Below, piece by piece: positions 12,210-24,677 of a stretch of DNA of 64,000 nucleotides; positions within the stretch are counted from its first letter, which is position 1; each line of letters starts with the position of its first letter. Made by a program: the position numbers and the translations under genes. The stretch is from Parasponia andersonii (taxonomy: Eukaryota; Streptophyta; Magnoliopsida; Rosales; Cannabaceae), in NCBI GenBank assembly GCA_002914805.1, contig JXTB01000119.1, positions 654,750 through 718,749 on the forward strand, in the 5' to 3' direction. Below the pieces are notes generated by a model. It had not been told where the DNA came from. It saw only the letters and a list, made by a program, of their open reading frames with translations, and did no database searches.

Positions 12210-12453
12210 TATTATAAATTAAGGGCAAAGTATAGAATAGAAAATGCATAAAAATAAAAGAAGAAGATACAAGAGAAGTGTAGAGAGAACTTTCTTATTA
12301 TTCCATTTTTCTTTATATACACTATACATGCTCAATGACATCTTTATAACTTTGCAACCATAAATGCTTTAATACTAAAAAATTATATATATGTTATAAT
12401 GTAAAACACTATTAAATAGAATTTAAATGGGGGTTATGGTATTAACATCCACA
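12210..12453 (-). repeat. 3' LTR of the degenerate copia element
   Basis: Shares long stretches with 17355-17624, for example the block AAGAAGAAGA-ACAAGAGAAGTGTA-AGAGAA and the following CTTATTATTC. Ends are approximate because both copies have diverged. Inside the element, next to it, are the GT-rich repeats typical of the 3' untranslated region of such elements (12500-12770). Confidence 0.75.
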
Positions 12454-15400
12454 TATAAATTAATATATTCATAATACTCTCCTTTAGATGTTCATTAGAA
12501 TATGCCTTATTAAAACTTTACTAGGTAAAACCCTTTAGGACGAAAAACCTAGTAGGGGAAAAAGAGTGCAATATTCTTATTATTTACTAAAGTTGCCTAA
12601 TTAAAAATCTTACTAAGAAAACCCAAAGAGACAAAACCTCACCAAAGAGAAAAAGAGTACCAACATATATTATTTAACTGCTGCATAAGTTGTCCCATTA
12701 AAACCTTTAGTCAATAAAAACCTTATGAGACAAAAATTTGACTAAAGAAAAGGATTACAACTATATACTAATTTGCTCCCCCTATAAGGACAATACTATT
12801 AAACAATGCATACTAACTAATAAAATAAGATGTTTCATAGATACGTAGTGGCACATTGTGCCGTTCACATATCCTAATTTCTGCAAGAATTTATAGAATC
12901 ATTCGTTTCCATCTATGCCAAAATTGCTTCAATCTATGCAAAATTTATACAATTCAACTAAATATATGTTCCATGTTTGATGCAATCTTTACTCTTAGGA
13001 CATTCATACGAATATTAATGTCTAGTTTTAATACGATATTCATAAGGCGTATATCAAATCTCTCATTAACTGTCATACTAATCAGGTAACAGAATGTGAT
13101 CACATTTATAAAAAGAAGAATAAGTTTCGTTCTAGTTAATGTCTGGTCTTTGCAAGAAAATTCATGGAAACTGATCTCACTTTATATCTTACTACCTCAT
13201 TATTCTAGTTACACTTTTGGACAAACATCTACGTATATACAATCGATTTCGTATTGTGGAGAGTTTGTACAACAAGTTCGAATATATTGCTTTTAGAAAG
13301 CGAGATTATTTCGGCCTAAATTGCCTCTTTCCATAATAGCCAATCATGTTTATATGGTCATTTAACCATACTCATAAATTCTAGATCCAGATATATCTTG
13401 AGACAACAAAAGTAACTATGAGGCAAATACATCATTGACGATCATAATTTCTATTCAATTTTTCTCCTTCATTTACAAAATATATCGAGATCTCGAAATT
13501 TTCATCGATTACATCTACTCCATGAGCCATATTTGGAGGATTTAATTGTCCATTATCTCAGTCTATTTCTCAACATTCTTATAGCTCTTTGACTAAGATC
13601 TTTCTCTTCAGGAGGTTTCTCTTCAAGAAATTCTTTAAGTGACATTGTTTTTCTTTTCCGCGGATTCTTATTTTTAGCATCAATTTGTCGTCCATACTTC
13701 TAGCGTGTTTCGAGTTCAATTGGTCATGTGTTATTAATAGGGATCACAACTATTATTGGGGTATTAGCAGCAGGAATTTAAGATTTTTTGTCACTCTCAT
13801 AGCATATATAAATATCTTTGGCAGTTGAATTGTAATTTGTAACAACTATATTATTTTCTGAAAACTTCTAGTTTACTTTTACTTGTACAAGAATTAAAAT
13901 ACTTAACTAGTTCTAGGAATTTTCTCAACATTTTTTCATACTATAAGTGTCATTTCTCCCCCTAATGTCGAGAAATATGCCTTGTCTAATTGGCAACTAG
14001 TAAATTTGTAATAAATAAATTACCCATCAGAAGTATTTAAGAACACTTATAATCATGGCGGTTGAATAGGCAAACATGTGATACAACCATAAACTTGCAG
14101 ATAATAATAATTTTTAGGCTCGTACTCATGTACAAGTTATAATGAGAGATACATGTGATATACAAATGACCGAATTTGAATCAGGGTTATTGTGTACTTA
14201 ATATCATATCCCCAAACAATGAAAGACAATTTTGATTTTAATTTACAATAAGCTTTTTGCTTTAATAAATGACTCTACTGGGTCATCTTGTGTATAAGTG
14301 TAGGTCACATGATACACAACTTTTATCCCATTTGCTAGGAAATAATCACTCTAGTATTGAAAATAGATTTACCAATATCATCAAGTCTTCTAGACTTATC
14401 GTGATAATTTGAAAAATTGTGCTTAATTATAAGCTAATAATTTGAGCGAACAGTTTGTCAAAAGTCAAATTATAGATAGACAACAAGCTAACATAAGATC
14501 AATACATTTAGACATCTATTAAAATTATAATTTATCTAAATGACCCTCGTATACTCCTTTGGATCTATTATAAATTACAATGGTTTCAACGACGGTCTTT
14601 TAACTAATTTGTCTTGAGCACACGTAGCACAAAATCATGTGAAGGGTTTTTCTGATTCTTGAATGGATGTCCATTATAATTTTCAATACTTCAGTTCATC
14701 ATACTAGATTTAAGATAACCTAATTGATCATACCAACTTTTCAGAATTTGATTATTGAACTATAGATTCAATGTAACATACTTACAACTTATGATATGAA
14801 AGTGCAATATAATTTTGTGGAGAGGCTCTTCTAGAGCCATCTATTTGTTTAACAATGCCTGGAATTGTAATGTGTACCCTTCATAATAAAACATATCTAT
14901 AAGATATCTACTATCCTATAGAATAATGTACATAATTACACTATCTACTGAATATACTTCCAATTTTTTCTCCATAAATATTGTTCTTTGTATTGTGTCA
15001 ATTAATACTCAAAGAAAAATAATAATAATAGGATAATATATTACAATATAGAACAATAAAATAAAAATATAATAGAGTATAAACAATACAAGTGAATAAA
15101 TAAACAACTAAAAACTATATCAAAGAGTTATCTAAATATATCTGAAAAACTAATAATAATAAATAACTGTAATAATATTTAAGCTCAATTACTCTTTTTC
15201 AGAGTCCACATAAAAATTACTGATATTTAGCAAGGTTATTTCCTCTGCATGGGTTATTTTCTTTTAGGAATATACCATATTCTCAAATAAACCTAAAACT
15301 TGGACTTATGCTTCTGGTATAACTCAACTAGATGTTTTAGGAGTATGACAGATATATCTCAAATAATAGACATGCTCCACATTCTAAGTTTGCTCACTCA

Positions 15401-16664
15401 TTATACCTCCCCTTATTTTGGTGAGTATTTTTGAATATTTTTCAATGAGTATGTTCACAATCATTTATTGTTCTTACGTTGTGCACATCTATCATACTCG
15501 TGATTAATACAACATTCATTTCAGGGGCTGTTAAAGTGCCATTATACCTAGTTTGATGATTTTTCATTAGGAACTCATTATTCTTTTTTTGCTACCAGAA
15601 GACAAGTAATATATATAGAGTACTTCTGAAACTTCTTCTCTATGTACTATTACTACATGATCATGTTAAATATGATTAAATTATACTTTGAAATGGACTT
15701 AAAGTCTTATAGGTGCTAGTATAACCAATAAAATTATTTGGTAGGATTACGAATTTTTGGTGATCAGAGTAGACATTAATTAAGGTTATTTCAGAGAATA
15801 CTAAGATTTTTAATAGTAAAGTATTAACCTTTTAAAATTCTCATTATAACCTTCGCCATATTTTAGGTCAATGTCTTATTTCTTCTTTAATGGTCTAACC
15901 CAATGCATTAGTATTCAAATATATTTTAGCATCAATAACCCATCTCTAATATTTGTTTCTATAAATTTTAAGGGCATCGAACTCGAGTTTAAATAATTTT
16001 ATCAGCTAAACTGGCCCAAATATTCATATGTCAAGAAATTTTGATCACAACAAAATGTATTACAAAGCATACACATGATAGTAAGTCATAATATAAAATT
16101 GGAACGTATAATACTTAATGTGCAAAGTGTAATAATACAAATTAAGTAATAGAGAAAAATAAACAACAATGGTTAATAATATAATCATGCGACAAGTATA
16201 TCTTATGAAATATCATACCATCAGGCCTATAAAAATTTTGATCAACACATATATTCATGAAAGTGATTCAAGAGTTCATAGGATATTCATCAAATATACG
16301 ATTCAAATATCTTTATAGAAAAATTGATAAAGTAGAAAATATAAAGATGTCTTTTCGGTCTCAAATATACTAGTTGTATCAAAAGGAGAAATACCATCAA
16401 GATGAGTGCTTATGTAATGAGTTAACGATAAATAAAATCAGTAGTAAAAATAAAACTCAATACTTCATTCTATAATAATTATCAAAAACATAAAGAACAA
16501 ATTGGTTATATCATGTAATGATTAAGGAATAGACAATTTTAGATATAAAGCCAATTACTCTAACTTTTCATAATAAAAACTCATAATAGAAGATAAAAGT
16601 TCTCGAAAATTGTTCCGATATATTTCAATATAGTAATATAATTGTTCCCCTTCAAGTGGTTATA

Positions 16665-16699
<35 letters not shown>

Positions 16700-17354
16700 T
16701 TAAATGAATGACAATAATATGATTGTTTATTTTTAACTATATGAAATATGCACATTACTTCTAGGAACGTGCAAAACCACATCAGTATATGGATCTTTCA
16801 CAAATTAGAATTGAAATTTTACGATTTGGTATATGTATTACCCTTATAAAATACATTACATATGAATAACAAAAGCCATTACATATGTCGTGGACCGCGT
16901 TTTATCAATAGCTCTTGAAATTTATTTAGCAAATTTTTTTATTTTTTTATACTTGCATTTACATTACTAGCGTGCCATACACAATTTTATTAGGATCTTC
17001 CACTTCTATGGTGCTATATGTGGCATTGTTTGGTTATATATACGTAGATTTCGAGGAATTATGTATTTATCTTTTAATATCAATATTTATATTGATTATG
17101 GCAAATCCACAATTTTAAAGTGTAACATTCTCTTTGAGGAATTTGCAAAGTTATAGAATAAATAATAAAACTTGAGCAACGTTTTCAAGTATGAGATATT
17201 CTCACAACGGCTAGCTATTACTCTTTATAAATAACTAATAATATTCAGAAATTTAAAAATGATTAAAATTAATCAAGAGAAGGAAAGTATACCTCAACGG
17301 AAGTACCTCTTGACAATATCTAAGACCAATTGTTAAAGACTCGTGTTGATAACG

Positions 17355-17624
17355 TATTATAAAATAAGGACAGAGTATAAAATAGAAAATGCACAAAAGT
17401 AAAAAGAAGAAGACACAAGAGAAGTGTAAAGAGAATTTTCTTATTATTCTATTTTTCTTCATATATACAATATATGCTTAATAATAATATATTTATAAGA
17501 TTACGACTATAAGTGTTAGAATACTAAAGATTATATATATGTTATAACGTAAAACATTACTAAATAAAATTTAAATAGAGATTAAAAAATCTAAATATTA
17601 GTAGTTATGGAATATCAACGTACA
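17355..17624 (-). repeat. 5' LTR of the degenerate copia element
   Basis: Partner of the copy at 12210-12453. Reading minus, it is followed by GTTATCAACACGAG (17341-17354), which would occupy the primer-binding position. Boundaries are good to about 10 bases. Confidence 0.7.
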
Positions 17625-18474
17625 AATATAAATAAATATATATACACGTGTTATGCTTTTTAATAATTAATATTTTATGTCGAACTTAGACAAGACTGCA
17701 AGGCAATACCTCAATACTCTTGTAGAAGAATCGCGTATGTTGGTTTTCTGACAAGCAAATACTTGTAAATATACTAGAATTTACTGAGCAGAGTTGCAGA
17801 AAATAGAAAAATGCATTAAAAAAAAACCTAAAAATTGTAGAAGCATAATCAACGGACAAGTGGCATAGACTCGTGACTATGGTCAAATATTGGGCTTCGG
17901 GTATGTGGCTTTGGGCTGGTAACGGGACGATGGAGACTTTTCACAACAAAACAAAATAACCTTATATTATAGTTTTGTGCTGTTTTTGTCTCTTTTTGAG
18001 CTCCCAAACGTATCCGAGAAGCAACATCGGTCAAACAGTCACATATTATTATTTTTTTATGATAATTTTATATCATTTAGTACCATTAGCCAATCTTACG
18101 AGATCGTCATATAATATTAGAGCAGGGTTTAAAATAACATTATAAATCTTCCACTTACAATCATACAAAGTAGAAAAATATAAACAATTGTCGCACCATA
18201 TCTTGAAACCGTGTACTATTATCCAACTCCAGAATTTCCCAAACCGCGTAAAAAAGCCTTTGCCCTCCAATACTTTTTATCTCATTGAGACCATTATATT
18301 GAATTTCACACAATTTTCTTCTTCTTTTTTCTTTCTTTATATTTTTCGTGCTATATATCCGTATACAAAAACATATATATTGCATAATACATAAATTTTG
18401 TTAATCAACTAGTAATGAAGATTTTTGTTGCGATTTAATTTTAGTAAATTTTTACTGTGTGTACTGCATACATA

Positions 18475-19239
18475 CACGTGCCGTTGTTAAGCTTAATGAA
18501 TTCTGATCATAGGTGGGACGTAGTTTAATTACGTTGTTATGATGTCAGCTAAGGAGCAAATATAAGCCGTATGATCTAACACGTGGACGGTGATGGAGTC
18601 TTTTAGGGGTCGGGCCCACGAATGGGCAATGAATGGCGTCCACGTGTGTGATTGTGAAAGGTGAACGTACGGTCCCAGCGGTCACGTAAGGAAATGGTTG
18701 TGTGATACAAGGGAGCCTTTGGAACCGTGCAGTCGTGGGCTCGTGGCCTAAGTTAGGTTTCATGAAAATGGAGATAACGTGGATTGAGGCAATCTTGGCT
18801 TTGAATTCTGAGGACAAACCTTAATGTCCTTGTGTAACCCAAAAAAGTATCTTGTCTCTTCAAATTGGTGAAAAACCTTATACATATATATATAATTAAC
18901 GAAGTACTAATCCATATTTTAATCATTAATTAACCTTGATCGATATCAATATACGTGGACCTATACTATTCCTTCTATTTTAATTTATTATAATTCTGAG
19001 TAAATATATCTATACAGTCATAACCTCTCTCGTATGGCATGATGATGAGAATTTGATCTAAAAACCATTGGCTTTTACCATAGGAATGTGAACTTTACCC
19101 AAAATATGATTCTGAAAGAAGAAGCATGATTTAAATATTTACTTAGAAAAGTTAGAAACAACATAATTGGAAGCATGCAAAGGTACACGGAAATTATCTC
19201 AGAGTGTGATCTTTGTGCCTCATGCGTACGCCACACGTG
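18475..19239. promoter_or_regulatory. Cluster of CACGTG G-boxes
   Basis: Exact palindromic CACGTG occurs at 18475, 18580, 18641 and 19234, with another at 20392 nearer the WRKY gene. The pair at 18580 and 18641 lies within an 11-bp perfect inverted repeat (18579-18589 and 18637-18647). G-boxes bind bZIP and bHLH factors in plants; regulation of the WRKY gene 1.6-2.4 kb away is inference. Confidence 0.5.
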
Positions 19240-20070
19240 TGTGAACATAATTTTTGTATATATACAGTTTCACCAAAAGATCAGAAGCAGCCAAGAGGAA
19301 GAGATTGCTAGCTTGATATTCGGCTTTGGCTTTCTCTATCTCTATTCTCTTTTTGTTTCTTTTGTTGTTGTTGGGATATTAATTTTTTGTTTTTCAAATT
19401 TTTTGGCCGCAAGAGAAAAAGCAGCCATCACCCACCGACTAACTATATATAATCAAAAGCATGGAACATTTTTAAACGTGGTTTCACACCTTAAAGACGC
19501 TACCACTCTATATACTTTAATACTTTATGTTCCTATTTTAGGGTCTTAGAGATCGATCTTCTTCTAGTACTTACGTTTATACACTAATATATATTTAGTT
19601 ATATGATCAATTCAATTCATTATAATATAAAGTACACCAAGATCCACCTAAATCAAGATTATCTTTCTACTAATTTATTAATTATACATTCGAGGGAATG
19701 ATATGATCTGGTCCCATACACATATTTCTTACATATACATGCTTATTCTAGTAACATTTTCCATTCTAATTATCACATCTTGAAGCAGTCAAAAGACTAT
19801 GCGTACATACTAAGTAGGCGGAGAGCTAGCTATAGCTTGCTTTTCTTCCTTTTTTTTTTAAGAGTTATATATAAATGTTAAAATTAAAAAGGGGGCCCTA
19901 ATCTTTGAAGAGAATTGAAGCTTCTCGTCTATCTTTAATTGATAATATAATTAACTTTAGTACTTTAGTTATTTTGATTAAAATGAGACATATATATAAC
20001 ATCATCATATGATCATCGGCGCAAGACAATCACTTTATGTGGTCTCTTTTTCCTTTTCGGTGTGAGTGTG

Positions 20071-20071
20071 C

Positions 20072-20115
<44 letters not shown>
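20071..20115. repeat. Compound (GT)n(GA)n microsatellite
   Basis: A GT run passes directly into a GA run, about 45 bases in all, some 750 bp upstream of the WRKY start codon. Confidence 0.95.
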
Positions 20116-20120
<5 letters not shown>

Positions 20121-20493
20121 GTGTATTATGTGATGATCATTTATCGATCGGTGAGGACAATTGGGCAAGCTAAAGAGTATACAAGAGATAAGAAAGTAAT
20201 GTAAGAAAGACAATAAACAACGAAGAAAGAATAAGAAATACAAACAAAATTTTCAAAAAAAGGAAAAGAAAAAGAAAAAGGTGACAGAATATCTTTGGAG
20301 GATTCATCTACATCTCGAGATCACATGTTGATCACACGAGCCATGATCGTAACGCACAAGCTTTTGATTTTTGAATAAGCTGTAAGATACTCACGTGCGA
20401 CGTAACCCCGTTCACACTATAATCTATATATGAACGCTACAATTGGTTAATAATAATATGAGACCACATAGTATATAGCTTAAAAAATCAGGC

Positions 20494-20640
20494 GGTCAAA
20501 ACGCTACGTATGAAAGCATCTCGTCGACCACTTTGTCGGAACTCGGAGCCAAAACCATGCATTTATATTCAATATTCACTCAACTTGCAACCGGCTTTGT
20601 TTTGTCCGTACAAAACCCTTGACCTACAATTGCCGGTCAA
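20494..20640. promoter_or_regulatory. Three W-boxes upstream of the WRKY gene
   Basis: The W-box core TTGACC, or its complement GGTCAA, occurs at 20494-20499 (minus), 20619-20624 (plus) and 20635-20640 (minus), 218-364 bp before the start codon. WRKY proteins bind this motif, so auto- or cross-regulation by WRKY factors is plausible; this is inference from motif content. Confidence 0.55.
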
Positions 20641-20857
20641 TCTTTGATATATGCCCTCATTAGTCATAATTGTCAAACCTCACCATCCCAGGCGGAGTAC
20701 CCCAACTCAAACCAAACCCTCACTTTCTTCAAAAACCCATTATAACTCTTCTCTTTCTCTCTCTAAAAAACGGTCCCACTTTCTCTCTCAAAGCTTTGAG
20801 AGACGTTGATGAAAGATTTGCAGTAGTCTTATTATATCTTTGGGTAGTGAGTGAGCT

Positions 20858-22270
20858 ATGGATGAGAAGAAGAGAGAAGTGATTAAGATGATCAAGGCCG
20901 ATAACACGATTGGATCCTCTTCACTTTCTGAAGCTATTTCGAGCGGTTTTCCATTTTCAAGCGCGTTTGACTCGTCCGAGTTTGGAGAGAAGGGCTCCTT
21001 AGGGTTTATGGACCTTCTGGGTGTCACGGACTACTTCCCTAATACTATTTCCATGTTTGATTTTCCAGCTTTGGCTTCGAGTAATATTCCAACTTGGACT
21101 ACTACTGCTACTACTAAAAAAGAGGCCATGGTGAGTGCGGACGCCTCGAGTAATCAGCCTGCAACGCCCAACACTTCGTCGATTTCATCGGCTTCGAGTG
21201 AGGCTCTCAATGAGGAACGGACTAAAACTGCGGACCAAGATGAAGAAGATGATGAGGAAGAAGAACAAGAACAAGAACAAGAACAAGAGCAAGAGCAACC
21301 AAAGGTCACAAGCAAACAGTAAGTTTAACAATCCTCTTGGCTTTATTAAGAGAAACCCAGTTCAGATTAGAACAAAATGAAAGTGGGTTTCTCTTTTTTT
21401 AAATGGTTTTTATTTTAAAGAGAATTCAAAGACTAACCCGTTATGTAAAAAGTAATTGAGAAATTGGAAAATGGGGCTTTTTTTGTATTATAAGACGAAA
21501 TGGGTTTAATTTGTATATATGTTTGACGTGTAATATTGGTTTGATGTATTTGTGTTATGGTTATGGGAGATAAGGTTGAAAGCGAAGAAGACAAATCAGA
21601 AGAAACAGAGAGAGCCGAGATTCGCCTTCATGACTAAGAGCGAGGTTGATCATTTGGAAGATGGCTATAGATGGAGAAAGTACGGCCAAAAAGCTGTGAA
21701 AAACAGCCCCTTTCCCAGGTCATAATTCCGCATTTTCTAATTAATCAACTAATTTTCAATTTACATTTACATATATAATTACATCGAACATTATTAGGAA
21801 CATATTGTTCATATTCTCAGTACTTATAAGTGATAAGTTTTTCCATATTATTCGTGTATAGGAGTTACTATCGTTGCACTAGTGCCTCATGTAATGTGAA
21901 GAAGCGAGTTGAGAGATCGTTTAGTGATCCAAGCGTGGTGGTGACTACTTATGAAGGTCAACATACGCATCCAAGCCCACTCATTTCTCGCCCCGCTCAC
22001 GCCGCACCTCCTCCGGCCGCTGCCGCCTTCGCTATGCCATTTCAAAGAAGCCAGCTGCTGCCTCATCATCACTATCAATTTGCTCATGATGTTTTATCCT
22101 CAAATATCAGTAATTTTGGTAATTACGACACACTTCGTAACATTGGTTCAACGACAAATTCTGCTAATTTTCTTCATGAGAGGCGCTTTTGCACTCATTC
22201 AGGGTCAGCTTTGATCACAGATCATGGCCTTCTTCAAGACATTGTCACCTCCAATATGCTCAACCCATAA
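20858..22270 (+). CDS. WRKY23: WRKY transcription factor, group IIc, WRKY23-like
   Basis: Three exons: 20858-21318, 21575-21718 and 21862-22270, giving about 337 residues. The introns have GT/AG ends, and the second splits the Arg codon of PFPR|SYY, the position conserved in this family. Exon 1 encodes a Ser/Thr-rich region and an acidic Glu/Gln repeat (about residues 127-147). The DNA-binding domain has WRKYGQK at 187-193 and a zinc finger C-X4-C-X23-H-X-H (C207, C212, H236, H238), the group IIc pattern. [27 protein letters not shown], and a C-terminal [12 protein letters not shown] resembling Arabidopsis WRKY23 support that name, though WRKY68 and other IIc members are close. A nuclear factor binding W-boxes; WRKY23 is linked to auxin response and nematode feeding sites in Arabidopsis. 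Orthology is inferred, not tested. Confidence 0.9.
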
Positions 22271-24677
22271 ACTAGAACATCAATCAACATGACAGAACAA
22301 ACTAGCCCATTGGTATAGCTATGCAGTTTAGACTCATATTACCCCTTTAAATACTGGTATGTAATTTTCATGCTGACCGGTGGTGACTTCTTTTTTGGTC
22401 TGATCAGAATTAAGAACGAACTTCTATTTTCTTTATGTATACATACCCAAACCCTGATGATGATTAATCCAGCTCAGGGAGTGGCTAGTTAATTTCTTAC
22501 TCTTTAAAAATAAAAAAAAATTAAAAAAAAAAAGAAGAAGTGGGGGGAATGGAGGGTGTACCTAGAAGTACTAGAGAGGTGGGTTTTGGTAATGGGATAT
22601 GTAAATAAAGATGAGTATAGTAAATGTGGGTTTCTTAATTCTTCTGGCCCCTCGTTTGTCCTATATCTTTGTTTTTTGATGTGTTGAAGGAATGTGCATT
22701 GATTTAATTGAGAGGCGTAGTAGTACTGCAGTCATGATTTTGAGGGTTGGAGTTTCTCCGTCCAACAATTAATATTCTGGACCCTCAGAAAACTTTTCCT
22801 GTTCTTGCCGATCTATTGGAAAAAAAAAAAAAAAAAAAGGCAATTCCATAGTAAGGGGCTACAACTCTGAGGTTTTTGGTGAGAGAAATAAATGCCTTGA
22901 GCCCAAAATTGCTCGAGTAATGCTACCGCATAGGACATAAAGCACAAGTTCAACGAATCACTCGTGCCAATTGCCTTTTTGTAAAAAAAAAAAAAAAAGG
23001 AAAAGAAAAAATCGAATAACTGCCGAATTGGATCCACTTTAAACCTGTTGAGTAAATGCCTTTATTACCCGTTTATACCATTGGATCCACTCGTGGATTT
23101 GGTTCATTGAATGATGGTCTAGTTGGGAACTATGGCAAAGAAAACTAACGAGTCACCAACAAAAATTGAAAGCAAAAATACAAAAAGCTTCTATAAATTG
23201 ATTCAATAAGATCTTGATGGAGACATGGGAACCTTTTCATGTTCTATTTCTATGGTTCAAGTCCGCTTTTGCAATATCGTCAGCCATGTGAAATTGTCAA
23301 CACTAGAAGCATATGGGGATCGATCCTTTGCCATGAACGCCACAGACTATCATGAGAGCCAGACAGTAGACCAGCTTTTTATGTGCCCGTGTATAAGCTC
23401 ATACGTTATCACCACCATCAGAGTGCATTTTATCGCTGTAAATAAAGCCACCACCAAGTCCAATGAAAAATACAGCGATAATAATTTTGGGATTTTAGCA
23501 AAAGTAGGCATCTTAACCTCCCGAGGACAGAATTTCTCATCTCCACATCATGAGAATACTTTATTAAAACCCATTAGCTCATCCATTCGGCACAATCATG
23601 GCTATAATTTTAAGCCAAATAAGTGCAACCTCCCAAAGTTCTAATTAGTAAAACAATAATTGTAAAACAATCATAGTAACGGGTATAACCTCATAAAGTT
23701 CCCCTAGCAAAATGTATTACAAATTGAGAAGCACTCATTTGAATGACGTTAAAGACAAGCAACGAAAGCATTCGCTTGGAATGCTTAAGACAGCTTTTGC
23801 ATTCCTACCCCTCTGATGTTGCATATCAAATCCAAAGCCGAAAGAACAGAACAGAGATATGCATTGCAAACCCATTTAGACCCAAATCCGAGTACGATGT
23901 ATCATGTACGTATCTTGTTCTGAAAAGACACATTCTTTTTAAAAAGATAACTTAGCAGGTAATGTAAACATGTACATTTCAAGAAACATGGAATTGCACG
24001 TCTCCAACGGCCGTCTTTTTCGTCCTGGACCTAATATGCATTCCTTTTAAAGCTTTCTCCGTAGTTCAATGTCAGCATGCTGCTCAAATGCTTCTCTAAT
24101 TCAAGAAAATGGGACATAAACATCATAAACAAAAGTAAGAAAAAATGTGAGAATCTATTTATTTCCATTCTGATGATAAATTAAAAAGATAATTAAAAAA
24201 GAGGTATGACATATTAATCACCAAAGACCCGACATCAATTACGTTTATCATACAGTAATCACCATAAACAGGAATTACCCAAAAGCTTTCTATCCAACAA
24301 TGTAATAATTGAAGGGTAAAAAGCAATACAACTAAATGAGGCATGGAGCCGATCTCTTGAACTTCAAAATTTGAATATCGAATTATTCTCTAATAGAAAC
24401 TATTGCAAATAATAAACCGGCGAACCGAATGATGGTCTGGAGATCCTTATTCCACGGGACTCCGTTGGGTGATCAGATGGGGAAAGAGATGACCATCATT
24501 CTGCACATATAAGAAGACAAAGTATTACAGTGATTTTGGAAAAGACTCCGTGTAAAAGTAAAAACATCACAACAATTGTTGCCCAAGGACAAATTTTGGT
24601 GCTCCATGAAGATCTTTTAGAGCTTACACATACATGATACCTTCAAAACTTGGGTTGCTAAATCGCAGGAACTTCCC
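22271..24677. other. Region between the convergent WRKY and FCA-like genes
   Basis: The first few hundred bases are probably WRKY 3' UTR. 22820-22997 has a short inverted repeat (AAAAGGCAATT near 22835 and AATTGCCTTTT near 22970) bounded by poly-A runs, possibly a small hairpin element. A 139-codon open frame at 23225-23644 has no recognisable domain. Sequence from about 24360 to 24677 is probably 3' UTR of the FCA-like gene, with a possible spliced UTR intron (about 24495-24648). Confidence 0.5.

Larger units (their letters stand above)
12210..17624 (-). mobile_element. Degenerate Ty1/copia retrotransposon
   Basis: Two LTR-like copies (about 12210-12453 and 17355-17624) flank about 4.9 kb with no long ORF. 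Translating the minus strand through stops recovers copia pol landmarks in the correct order: an integrase C-terminal stretch KSKLSFIVWGYDI (about 14205-14260), VYGCITCLPIQPP (about 14055-14095), a segment ending in FSTLGGE (about 13960-14000), then the start of reverse transcriptase, NNEVVRYKVR (about 13170-13205) and FCYLISMTV (about 13040-13090). The catalytic half of RT and RNase H are missing before the polypurine-like region near 12770-12790. The 5' LTR is on the right. The element is dead and old. Confidence 0.8.
17651..20460. other. Intergenic region upstream of the WRKY gene
   Basis: No convincing gene. The segment 18540-18830 is noticeably richer in G+C than its surroundings and holds several CACGTG motifs. 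A 124-codon open frame at 19175-19549 is hydrophobic and low in complexity and is not supported as a gene. Confidence 0.6.

Noticed and set aside
19175..19549. 124-codon frame, partly hydrophobic
   Set aside because: Biased composition from AT/T-rich DNA, no domain, and it lies in the upstream region of the WRKY gene.
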